Program-made: the position numbers and the translations under genes
Part shown: one piece after another, positions 26,736-37,559 of the stretch
How the letters are laid out: the number at the start of each line of letters is the position of its first letter
Position numbering within the stretch: position 1 is the first letter of the stretch
From: Fasciolopsis buskii
Taxonomy: Eukaryota > Platyhelminthes > Trematoda > Plagiorchiida > Fasciolidae
NCBI GenBank assembly: GCA_008360955.1
Contig: LUCM01005849.1
Coordinates: forward strand, 150,452-214,451
Reading direction: 5' to 3'
DNA length: 64,000 nt
Notes under the pieces: model-generated
Told to the model about the DNA's origin: nothing
Databases searched by the model: none
The model's input: the letters and a program-made list of their open reading frames with translations, nothing else

Positions 26736-27740
26736 TTGCTCCGTACGCAGATCAAGTAATCATAAAATTTTACTTCTTCTGATCACTGGCAGTCCGTCGT
26801 ACTTGCTGCCGTGGCTGTTTGGCCTTATTCTTGCTGAAAGTATCTTGTGTAAATTTCCAGCTGATTCTCCTGTATTCGTTTCTGCATGCATGAATAACAG
26901 CTTAGATTGAGGAACCATTGTATCTTTTGGGGGCGTATTTGTGCACTAAAACCAAGAAGTTGATGTTAAATGTTTTATTGTCGCACACTAAAAATGTTTT
27001 GGACAGAACGCCTGCAGCTTGCTATTAGTTAAATGACAAAGTTCCAGATGAACTGAAGCAGAGATCCACGAACGGAGTCTTTCGATCACTAGCTTTTCTG
27101 TAACTATCGAGGGCTTTCTGTCCTTACTCCCAGTTGATTAAGTGTACGAATTGGACTCACGTCAACCTAACTGCAACCGTTTGCTAACGTCGTACTTCAC
27201 ATTTCTGCCCATAACATCATTTTTGTTGACCAAATGCTCTGGGTGGAGCCTCCTTAATGGACCTCCGACTTTGGTTTGGCAGGTGGTACATTGCTCAAAG
27301 TGTATCCACCGATTACGATCACAATTCATGACGTGAAGGATGGGTTTGACGTGTGGCTAACCTACCCAAACATCTTCCTCTTATTGTTTGCCTTTTTGTC
27401 CTGGTTTGTACGACACTTAATCTATATTCAGGTATGTGGAAAATATACACACACTGAGGGTCAAGATCCACAGAGAAATGTTTCGTGGTTGGACGAATTA
27501 CCCCTGGAACCTCCTCAGATTCCTGGTCCACTGAGCTTGAGATTTGTGAAGAAGCGTACCTAGCCTAGAACCATGTCTTGAATGCTTCCAGTCGAGATTG
27601 ACACGCAGTTATATTGGCGAAATTACCTACGCTTGGGTTCTCTAACTGTTCTGACATCGACATAAAGTCTCTTCCTCTATCAAAGTCGTTAGGATTCCTC
27701 GTCATCCGTTTCTTGTGGACTTAGGAGCTCTTCAAGATTC
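26736..27740. other. No gene recognised
   Basis: About 1 kb between RTE copies A and G. One open stretch at 27276-27563 (plus) has no recognisable motif. Confidence 0.4.
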
Positions 27741-27779
27741 CGTACTTGCACATGCTTTCATCTATCCGACTGTTTCGAG

Positions 27780-28120
27780 CTGTAAATATCGGATGACTTT
27801 CAGTATCTAAGCTTCGGTGTCTCTGTAGTATTGCTAGAATACGGTGGGAGAATTTTGTTGGCAATGTTAAGCTTAGGCCCAGCGTACTGGTCCACAGCGC
27901 TAAATCGTCAGAAGAAGCACTGAATTTGCATAGATTGTGGTGTCGAAGACATTTCCGTAAATGGACCGCCCCAGCATATGGTGTTCTCCGAGGTAGGCAG
28001 TGGTTAAAATTGAAATCTGGCGAGTCAGCCCATCACCTGGTCAAAGTACACGCAGACCCTAATCAGTGGACTTTACCAAGTAAGTCCGGTGAGACTGATA
28101 AACTGTAGTCCAGATCCCTC
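27780..28120 (+). mobile_element. RTE retrotransposon relic G (3' part of the ORF)
   Basis: Translated with frame changes, the sequence gives LRCLCSIARIRWENFVGNVKLR (given in two overlapping parts: LRCLCSIARI and RIRWENFVGN), then LNLHRLWCR. This corresponds to the conserved C-terminal RTE block (FDHRCLRSIAxIxWExRVSN, then LHRLRWLGH). Stops follow in the poorly conserved terminal part. It is an older relic than E+, which begins about 300 bp downstream on the same strand. Confidence 0.6.
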
Positions 28121-28429
28121 AACACCATGGGTAAAACCGTAGATGGGGCTTATTGCCGCAGTTAGTGACGAGAATGCATTAAAACATTTCTGCTTCTCGC
28201 ATCAAAATAGAAACAGATGACTACCAATAAAAGTGATAAAGTGGAATTTTCAAAAATTGCCCAGCCAAATGCAGTTTTTTAACGACGAGTGATATTTTTA
28301 CAAACAAAACCATGTTAGGCTTTCGCAGGATGTAGCTTCGATTTGTCTACTATAACGAGTTGTTTGTGGTGATTGTTTGAGAACGGAATCGAAGGGAATT
28401 TTTGAAACAACGAAATACTAACTACCAAC

Positions 28430-30530
28430 TTTCCGATCGCCGGTGCGCATCCTGGCATCCTTCCGATTCCAGTCAACGACGGACCCAAATTCACCACAAT
28501 GGCGGCGTTGTCTACAAAACTGCCAGTAGTACGGGGGCATTCTCGACGACCCCGACCAGGCTCTAGTATACACCAAGCTGTCCGTGTGTAGCGTCGGCTA
28601 GGTTGCGACCAACTATGTGACGCGACTCGCCTATCATTCCGTCGAAGCGCAGTGGCTAAATAGCTGGAATTATACTCATCTCACAACATCAATGAGCACT
28701 GGTCGCTTATCAATGATGCCTTGCATTCTGCTGACTTAGTGAGTTGTGGCCTGACCCTTCGTGTTGTGACACCTTGGATACTCGTTGAGATTCTGCGCCT
28801 TCTTGACACACACTAGTCCATCCGCGCTGGTAACTAGTGTAACGAAACACGGATCGTGACGAGACGTGAAACTCAACAGAAGTTGGCATAGCGATTGAGA
28901 GGTCTGGTGGTCCCGGCGAACTTTGAAGAGAGAATGTGCTGTCGCTAAAAGGAATTCCTACAAGTTGCTTCACCTCATCCGAGTTACCCGTAAAAAAGCA
29001 TTGGCTGTGGGCGAAACGATTTGCGAAGCTGATGGTTAGGCTATCCACGATCACCAAGGATGTCTTTTACGCTGCAACGAGGACTATAAAATACAATATG
29101 GCTAGCCTTCTGCGTCAGCCCCTCCTGTAACTATATTTCGGCAGGCGTTCCGTGGACTAGTGCAGCAGATCCGCCAACTGAATCAGAGACATCCACAAGA
29201 AAATTCAGGCCTGAAGATGTCATAAATCACCCGGGCTGTCCCTAGCTCCATATAAACAGCGCCGTGTTATTAACATTATATCATTCAGAATAAAAACCAA
29301 TACAAGGCGCATCGATTTTTCGATAAAATTCTTACGTCATGGAGAAGTGCAATTGATTAGTGAGTTTCAACTTTGTTCTCAAAGGTCTGGCATTTTGAGA
29401 AATTCCCTTCTTCGTGAGAGGAGCCTATTGTTGTCCCCATCTTTAAAAAGGGCTTGCGTAGTAAATGCACCAACCATGGGGGTATAAGCCTAATCCCGAT
29501 GGCATCAAAGCTGCTTTCGTCCGACATTCCTCACAGTCAGTCTTCGGAAAGTTTTGCCGTCTTAAATCAGGTCGGGTTAGGGCTTACCGCTATATTCCCG
29601 TTTCTTTTTAGCTCCGCCATAGAGCATGTTCTGCGGAACACTTTATCTGGCTTATTGGAAGGCGGTGTTGAACTACTTTTAGGGAACAGTTTTTGACCCA
29701 AAATATGCCGGTGATATCGTCTTTAAGAGCCACGATGCACAGTCAACTCAGATTGCTTTGGATCGTTTGGCGATTAAGGTATTCCGATACGGTATGTGCT
29801 TTGGACCTTCGAAGTGCAAGGTATTCCTTTAACACTGGCAAGGAGCCTGCTTCTCCACTCACCCCTTGCGACAATCGGTTGGAGATAGTCAATAGTTTTA
29901 AGTGCCTTGAGAGTCTGATTACAAATGACGAAGGTGCTGGGGAGGAGGTCACATCACGAATTGCGAAAGTCAAAGCAACTTTCACGAACCTCCAGCACCT
30001 GTGGTGCCGCCATGACATCCGGCTTTCCTTCAAAGGAAGGGTGTACAGTGCCACAGTTCGTAGAGTTCTTCTCTACGGTTGCGAGACCTGGCCTATCCGC
30101 ATTGAGGATGTCCGGCGACTTTTGTATTCGAATACCGATTCTTCCGAAGCATGGCTCTAGTCTGGTGGGAACATTGGGTGAGCAACGACGAGATGCATCA
30201 TCGCGTGTTGGGTGTAGACAATCATCATCACGCTGAAGTAATCGCTCTACTTTATCTTTCGTGGTTTGGACACCCACTGCGTATGCCTACCCATTGTCCA
30301 TCTTTTCGTGTCCTTTTGCACGTGCAGGATAAGGCTGGAAGAAGAGACGGGGCGGTCCGTCTATTAACGGGTGTGGACTTACGAGGAAGTTTGCTTCGGT
30401 TGTGGTCACGTTTGGTTCTTCCCACTTTCTTTGGTGCCCAAAAGATGTGGATTGTTTTTGGCTGGAGACGCTGAGAGATGTGGCTCGGAACCGAAGTCAG
30501 TGGCACAGATGCTTTATGGTTTACTTGTAG
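28430..30530 (+). mobile_element. RTE retrotransposon copy E+ (linker to 3' end), inactive
   Basis: The copy runs from the linker region through RT to the C-terminus. The linker includes HWLWAKRFAKLMV. RT motif 1 is TNHGGISLIPMASKL (about 29467-29512). The catalytic site at 29704-29715 reads YAGD instead of YADD. Next are SFKCLESLITNDEGAGEE, RHDIRLSFKGRVYSATVRRV and LLYGCETWPIR (to about 30100), then HHRVLGVDNHH, LSWFGHPLRMP and GWRR. Several frameshifts break it, for example at the TGA at 29694-29696 and the TAG at 30158-30160. It is about 99% identical over roughly 2.05 kb to the minus-strand copy E- (about 55475-57528), and the two share the main lesions. Homology continues past both ends of this tract at much lower identity. 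Confidence 0.88.
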
Positions 30531-32158
30531 TGCTCGTGCTGTAAAACAAAAAATCTAAAACAACTGCAAAATCGCAATGTTTACAGTGAAAACCCCCGGA
30601 AAGCTGCCCTTTATCTCGCTTGTTTTCAAGCCCATTATATATATATATACCTAATTAGTAGACAAAGGTTAAATGTTTAAACCCCAGGTCCGCTGGTTAC
30701 TTTGGTAGTAGAAAACAGCCTGCTATCCCCCAGGTCATTACCGCACCTGATCTGTTCGGGCGTTTTGCGCTTCTAATGTATTCCAATTTCCAGGAGCATG
30801 ATTATCTGTTTATTTGGCTCCGGCGCATATGGAAATAGTCGTATCAGCTGCACCCCCGTTACAAATGTAGTAAGGTACAAGTGTTATTTTGCCGATAACA
30901 TCGTCATTAGCGGAGTTTTCCATTTCTGGCGCTTTAAATGATGCTTGAAGATTGGCGCATATAGGGGGGGGAGTGGGACTACATGATGTTCTCCCCAAAA
31001 CTTACTTACTGTTGGGATAACTGTAACGCCAGGGACTAATGTGTTTATCGTGATACTGAGTGTTCGATAGTACAAAGTAACTGATATCAACGTCCAAGCA
31101 AGTCACTTGTCGGTAATAGCCGAATACCTGACTGTTATAGTTCAGACAGTCCACCCGGTGCGGTGCGGTCAAAAAATAAACCTCCACTGTCATCGAATGT
31201 TGACGGTCCAGGCAAAACTATCCCACAGTGAGTTCAAATGGCGTTTCGGTGCAACGTACGCACTTTCAACATCTAAACGACTGCAATCATGGAGATTAAT
31301 CGAGTTATTCAGTTTGAGCTTACGGTTGTCACTCAAAGCAGGCTTGTATGAAAATTTATTTTTTTACCGTTGTCCTATTTATTTAACAGAATCGCTGGTG
31401 TGAGAACCGTCCGTTTAAAAACTACAGCGCTTAGTCATAGCCACCCTTCAGACCAAAGACTCATGATCCATAGCTGGATTCTGCTAAGTGCATGGAATGT
31501 ATAGATGAAGGAATCTCGCTCTCTCATTCATGCATATGCTGCATGTTGGCTTTCCTTCCTAGGTTTCACCAGTTACCGGTGAAAAATTCTGTTCTGTGAT
31601 CATTATCTTTAATGAGGATACAAATGATTCTAAAACAAACATTCTCATTGCTACACTTCAAGATTCAGTAGAGGTTGAATTTCATTAGTCCTTTTCAGAC
31701 TTTTGAAACATCACACGAAAAATGTATAAAGTGATCGTGATTGAGTTACAGTAGAGTACCGTGTAAGATATGGGGTAACAAAGTAAGGGCAGGATTGTTC
31801 CTCGCCAATGTGACCTTTGGTAACTTTTTGTATCATGCTTAATGCATCAGTGCAGTGGAATGGACATGTTCCACAACCATTAGAATCCACTACACTGGAG
31901 TGGGGGAGACCGACAACCTTGGTACTGGAACTTCGAGTGGCATGGAGCCGTATAAGGTCGTGCTATGTCAGGTGTGGTAACGAGTCGGGCGACAGTGAGT
32001 TGCCGTCTACCATTGGATTTGACTCCGTTTCCTCAGTGTGATAAAAGCTTACATCACTAAGAAGCTGCCGGCAAGTTCGTGCAGTCTTTTAAACGGATGT
32101 CCCTGTTTTCAGTAGTTCCCATAAGAGATGTTCTTTTTATTGGGTTGTTTTTTTTCAG
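30531..32158. other. No gene recognised; probable upstream intron of the TBC gene
   Basis: Holds an (AT)n run at 30635-30649 and short open frames without motifs. The last about 30 bases (TTGGGTTGTTTTTTTTCAG, ending at 32158) form a strong splice acceptor. The TBC exon that follows starts in phase 2, so a further coding exon must lie upstream; I could not identify it. Confidence 0.45.
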
Positions 32159-32378
32159 TCCGTTTTCGCAATATGTCAAATCCAACTCTGCTGGGTCGGG
32201 TTGCAATCTCAGTGTGGATGAAGTTTTCCAAAGTGAAAAGTTGATTAATGACTCCATTCGCATTGGCGGTAACCAGCTAAAACTTACTATTCGTCGTCTG
32301 AATTTGCATCCTGCTCATCCCGTTCGGAAAACTTTGTGGTCGCGTCTGATTAGTGCTAAATACTCAGTTTCTCTTCCG
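32159..32378 (+). CDS. TBC1D24/Skywalker-like gene, exon a (start of TBC domain)
   Basis: The exon is bounded by a long pyrimidine tract plus CAG (32140-32158) and by the donor CCG|GTGAGT (32379 onward). It is open throughout and encodes LTIRRLNLHPAHPVRKTLWS followed by RLISAKYSVSLP. This corresponds to the first helices of the TBC domain in TBC1D24, where a residue pattern SHALRGKVYQRLIRD occupies the same place. The exon begins in phase 2 and ends in phase 0. There is no in-frame ATG inside it, so it is internal. TBC1D24/Skywalker proteins act on vesicle and endosome traffic at membranes, bind phosphoinositides, and combine a TBC domain with a C-terminal TLDc domain. Assignment rests on this short match plus the stronger exons b and c in order downstream. 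Confidence 0.72.
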
Positions 32379-34408
32379 GTGAGTCACTGTTGGTTTTATA
32401 TTTTCCTAATTTTTATGAATTGACCCAACTTTTTCGGGCTCCTACCACTGGTCAGTTAATATTTTTTCTGCTCGCCCTTTCATTCCTTGTAAGAATAATT
32501 CGCGATGTGGATCATACACCCTGTAACCGAGAGTTTTATTGTGGTACAGTTTCCAGAAAAGTTAGCATAAAAATATGCTGTCGCCGCCCAAAGCTGATAA
32601 TATTAGACCAGTTTTATATCAGATCTTGGCAGCGAAACTTCATCCGTATTCCTGATTTCAAGCCTAATGATAATTACTTCTTTCCGTCCTTGACTGTATC
32701 AGCGTATGACCCGCCGTCCTTTGTGCTAGGCTGGTTATAGCGTGCAGGGGCTGAGACATGCCTCCTCACTGCCGTGTGCCGCAGTCTGCAGTGTAGTTAC
32801 CTTTCACTATTTGTTCACTTGCGTGAAATATAGGCGTGATTTCCGTTCGCTTGTTTATTTTGGTGTCATCTTACGCCGTTAAACATGACAATGAAGCCAA
32901 AATTTAGAGTACATAAATGTCGCGTTGGTAGTATACGAGGAGGTGTCTAGTTGGCCATTCTCATCGGTTTTTTTAAAAGCAGAACAGGCATTTTGGGATT
33001 GTATATCTCAAATAGAAAGAAGCCGAGTGTTGCAGTCGACTATGTTGTTCGTTTTCCTATGGAATGATGATACAAAACAGGAAAATGATAGTTTAGGGTA
33101 GGAACGGTTATCCGTCTTTTTCGGAACGTATCACTTAATTGCTGCATTGCTTACCGGGTAAGTGAGACAGTATTTACGCTCACATTGGTTTTTTTCTTAA
33201 GTGTTTCTGAACCCAGCTGATGCTGATTGTTCCTTGTATCTGAACTTGTCTGCCAATTAGGTTTACTGGAGACCCATCACATTCCTTACATTAATGATGA
33301 AAGTCTTCGTCTTCGTCTCACCATTACAGTGTTTTATCTAAACTCGGGAGACCAATAATTCACAAATAATTTTGAATCCAGAGTATGATTCTCTTAAAAT
33401 GCCGATTACTAAGAATGGTGCTTGATTTGGATAGGTATTCTCACCAACTGGTGCACTAATATCGTCATTGCCACCTAAGTACGGAGTCTTCCGGCCACAG
33501 ACTATTAGTTGTCAACAACACCAGCGTTCAGGAGGAGTGTTATGTACTCACTCTTATTTTGACTGATGGTTTCTATTGGCTCACCGTTTTCAATACAAGA
33601 ACCGATGATGATGATGGTGATATTGGTGCAATTCTTTCACCATATCACGTAACCGCGAACCATTGTTTGTTGTGGGCAACTCTGTTTTCGTCTGGCCCGT
33701 AAAGCTTGAATTAATACATTATTGCAGATTTTGCTGTTCTGAGTATCATCTCCCAGATTTCTGGCCTCGTAATAGTACGAAGAACCACTATTAACATAGG
33801 GTTTATTATTGCTTTGCACCCGTAAGTGACATTGTAGTGCGAAATGCACTTTGGTCATTTTTGTTTCGAATTTGGGTGAGCGGGTGAAGTTCGGAGTCAT
33901 TCTTAAAATGCTGCTTTCAGCCGCTGTCCTCTGAAAGGAGGAAATAGACTTCAACTGAGGGAAGTATGCATCCATCGTTGGCAGTCAACTACGACGCCTG
34001 CACTAACACCGAGAAGAAATGAAGAAGGGCGAGATACTACGTGAGACTGTTACCCTTAAATGAGCATATTCTGAGAAAGGAGGATTAAATTTATCGGAGT
34101 AAGAATTATCATTGTCATCGTTCCGTGCTAAACATCAGGGTGGCCCCGCTCGTCGACGTCTTCTTCATCATTTTACTCGTTTTTGTAAAAAGAGTATGGG
34201 ATTTGGACAGGGAATGGGCTTACAGGGATGGGTAAACAGTAGAATGCTGTATTTGCCAATACAAGAAATGCATGCTAGTTGTAGAAATGCACATTTTTTG
34301 AATCATTCTGACAACATGGTCACCACTGCCCACATCCAAGTCCAATCAGCTGGTTGGCAGGTCTTTCGGACCCCAACCACGGAGACCTGTGGCACCTACT
34401 TCACGCTC
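32379..34408. other. Intron of the TBC1D24-like gene, unremarkable part
   Basis: First 2 kb of the intron between exons a and b. It contains a short GATGATGATGATGGTGAT run at 33604-33621 and open stretches without motifs. RTE copy B lies directly downstream. Confidence 0.5.
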
Positions 34409-36010
34409 TGGGCGGCGAACTCCGGTTAGTGAAGTCGTGTGCGACAAAAATGGAGGACTGATCCATGGTAGACAACAAAAGCTGGACCGTTGCACACTCC
34501 GGGGAAAAGCAACCGGTCCTGACGAACTTCCCCCAGTTCTTTTCAAACTGGATGGAGAAGCTCTAATGAAATCCCTTACCTCCTTGCTTTATGATATTTG
34601 AAACGAGGAACGTATTCTGTTATCGTGGAGTGAGTTACTGATTGTACGCATCTTCAAGAAGGGAGGGACTGTAGCAATCATCGGGGGATTAGTTTAGTTC
34701 CGATAGTTACTAAGTTGTTTGCTTCGATAATGCCGCGTCGTTTGACACCGTTTCGCGAGAGTAATACCCGCGAATAGCAGGCCGGATTTCGTCCAGGTGG
34801 AGGTTGCATTGTCGAACTATTCACTCTTTGCCAAATACTCTAAACGCGCCACACGCATCGCCACCCCACGATCGTACTCTTTCTGGACTTGAAAGCAGCG
34901 CTCGACTCAGCGGATTGGACAGCACTATTCAGTGCTCTCCACCGGAATGGTGTGCCAGCGAAGTTGGTGACCCGTCTGCGAGTATTGTCCTTATGGTCGC
35001 GTGAGGGTATGCAGTGAATTATCAAGTTTATTCAAAATGACTTGCGGCGTTCGACAAGGGTGTTCCATCTTTCCATTCCTGTTCAGCTAAGTCATGGATG
35101 AGGTGATGGAAGATGCTTTACGAGGTCTTTAGAATGTAGAAGTCGAACTGGGAAGTGGAGGGAAGCTGTGTGGCATAGATTACGCGGACGACGTTATGTG
35201 CCTGTTCGAATCCACGGACCGTGAATAACGCGCACTAGATAAACTCTCGAGATCGGTTGCTTGGTTTGGCCTGTACTTTACACCTTCAAAGTGCAAAGTG
35301 CTGTTACAGGACTGGACGACAGTAGTACCGAACCTGATATTGGATGGAGAGGAACTGACGATTTTGGACCGTTTTACCTACCTTGGTAGCTGCTTGTCGA
35401 ACGATAGTAGCCCGGCAGTTGAGGTAGGCACACGTATATCGAAGGCTTGGGCAGCTTACGCTGGACTGAAGCACTCGTGGTGTGGGCCTGATATTTCACT
35501 GAAGTTGAAAGGTTGTGTGTACTGTGCCGCAGTGCGCTCAGTTTTGTTGTATGGTTGCGAGACATGAAGTATGCGTGCGGGAGATGTTTGTTGGTTGGGG
35601 TTTTCGACTACCGATGTCTACATATTGTGGTTAGGATTGGATGGAGTGACAGGGTGAGTGATGTGGGTGTCAGGAATCTACTACTAGGTGTTGGCTCTTA
35701 GAATATCTTATACGCTGGTTGGGTTGTGTGATGCGTATTGCGAACACTCGTCTACTATATCGTGCCCTATTTTGCGTTCCTTCCAAGGAGTGGAAGAAGC
35801 CATGTTGAGATCGACAGGTGAGTGGCAACGTGGGATGAGAAAATGTACAGCGAACTTAGGTAAGGTAGGTGTTTCATCTCTTCGTGGTTCGGATCCGAAG
35901 GAGTCGTCAACTGGCTGGCCGGAGATACTGAAGGATATGACAATTCTGTGTAAAAGATAGCAGTCGGTGAGGCTTGCCTTGCCGTTTAACGCTGAACGAT
36001 GGTGATGTTG
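34409..36010 (+). mobile_element. RTE retrotransposon copy B (linker to 3' end), inactive, intronic
   Basis: The copy starts at TGGGCGGCGAACTCCGG, matching the linker of copy H at 63550. It lacks about 140 nt relative to H at the junction near 34492. RT motifs follow: CSNHRGISLVPIVTKL-like (about 34668-34712), QAGFRP (34778-34796), FLDLKAALDSADW (about 34880-34920), CGVRQGCSIFPF-like (35042-35080) and intact YADDV at 35181-35195. It ends in a degenerate GATGGTGATGTTGATGG tail near 35998-36014. In-frame stops at 35130-35132, 35226-35228 and 35565-35567 equal those of copy A. The element sits in sense orientation inside the intron between TBC exons a and b. Confidence 0.9.
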
Positions 36011-37419
36011 ATGGTGTTCTTGAATAATAAATAAGTCATTCTTAGTGATCTAGAGTTATGTATATTGATGTCTGCAGTAAAATGCATGTGGCTGGTTTCA
36101 GTTTCACACTGGTAAAAGGCTGAATTTATTGTGTGAAAAATGTAAAGATCCCGTTTTCTGTTTATCAAGGTGCTCTCAAAGGATCACATTTCAAACCCCA
36201 TGTTGCTGCACATACATTCGGATCATTAGGTTTGTCCGTTTTGCTGACCGTATTTCCATTCATCTGGTTTTGTTTTTGGTTTTTTGCTTTGGCCGGGTAG
36301 ACGATTTCTGATCAAATCCAAGTGCGAGCACTGCATTCGAGTCGCCTATTGACAGACATTTCTAAGAAAGTCCATTTGAGCAGTCGTCATTTTTTATTTA
36401 CTGTCTATTCAGTGTCGGAAAATAATCGCACTTACATCTTCCGTCGATTAGATGCATAAACAGCTAACTTTTAGTCTAAATCACTTCTACTAACTTTAGA
36501 ATAGAGTTTTGTCGAGTTTTTTACTGAGCAGTAATGGAAAACAGTTCAAATAGTCATTTCGTGTTAATTATGGATGCGCTTGGTATTTTTATATTGAATC
36601 AGCACTCGTTCATTCTACAGTGAAAATAGGGGAGTGGGATTTGGTTTGTCGGAACATTGCCGAAATATCTTAATCTGATTATTCTCTTTCGGTCTGTTCT
36701 ATTTATGCTTTTTGGAATGGTTTGCTTTGCGGGCCCTGGTTCCCGCTTCCTTCTTCCCTCCTGTAGTGGACCCTAGTGGCTATGGGGTATGCCTCTTCCC
36801 CTACACTCATGCCCCAAGCATGTCGTTAGAAAAATCCTAGCTCCGAGGACTACTGCTGAACATGACGCTGCGGTGCTTTATTTCTTTAAAGGCATCGGTG
36901 AATCACAATTAGGAATTGGTTTATTCAGAATCTACTAGGTTCCCTAATTGATGGAATAGTTAAGGAATCGATTGTCCTGTAAGACTATGGGAAACAGTAA
37001 CGTATCGTATCGGAATTTCTTTATCTACCTCATTCCTCTTTGGTTCCTCCTTTTATTCCTGTATATATTGTCTCGCGATTCTTCTGTTCTTTTGCTGGGC
37101 TTTCCTGCGATCACGAGTAAAAATTAATCAGATTACTCCAGAAGGATATTGGTCGAAGTGTCCATCTCATCGTGCATTACCTTAGTATATCTTTTCCGAT
37201 TGAGAAAACTAATGTTTATTCATATTCATGACTGGAGTAAGCTGTTTCAAGTCACATCTTTGCACGAGTCCTATGGCTGCTCTTGAGTACTACGAATAAA
37301 TGACGCTCATTCGGGTCCGCTGTGCAGCATTTCAGACTTTTCCCTATATTCTACTGGTTAGTTGCCCCCATCCGACCAATATCCACTTTAGGGAACAGTG
37401 GGTAACATCAATAATTGTC
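36011..37419. other. Intron of the TBC1D24-like gene, unremarkable part
   Basis: A+T-rich intron sequence with only short open frames; no repeat family shared with other parts of the window was recognised. Confidence 0.45.
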
Positions 37420-37552
37420 TGTTTTGTTTGGTAGGTTTAATAAATGCAGAGTTCATCCAAATCGTCATCCTCGGCGGGATTTGAACCCACGCATGGATGT
37501 AACCTAAGCACTCGTCTGGGGTGCGCTTTACCAGCTGAACTACAAGGCTGTC
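37420..37552 (-). ncRNA. tRNA-derived SINE or tRNA pseudogene
   Basis: On the minus strand there is an A box TAGTTCAGCTGG (complement of 37531-37542) and an exact B box GGTTCAAATCC (complement of 37477-37487). Possible acceptor strands AGCCTTG and CGAGGAT pair at six of seven positions, and the T stem GTGGG/CCCGC pairs fully. The anticodon arm and variable region are too long (32 nt between the D and T arms), with a 4-bp stem GCAC/GTGC closing a 9-nt loop, so it is not a canonical tRNA. Sequence continuing 3' (GATGACGATTTGGATGAACT and on to about 37420) would be the body of a SINE. Confidence 0.5.
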
Positions 37553-37559
37553 GAATAGT

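Noticed and set aside
32382..32740. Open frame directly after TBC exon a
   Set aside because: It follows a consensus GTGAGT donor and shows no TBC-like sequence; treated as intron.
37467..37551. Canonical tRNA gene on the minus strand
   Set aside because: The spacing between D and T arms (32 nt) and the 9-nt loop on a 4-bp stem do not fit a standard anticodon arm; called SINE or pseudogene instead.
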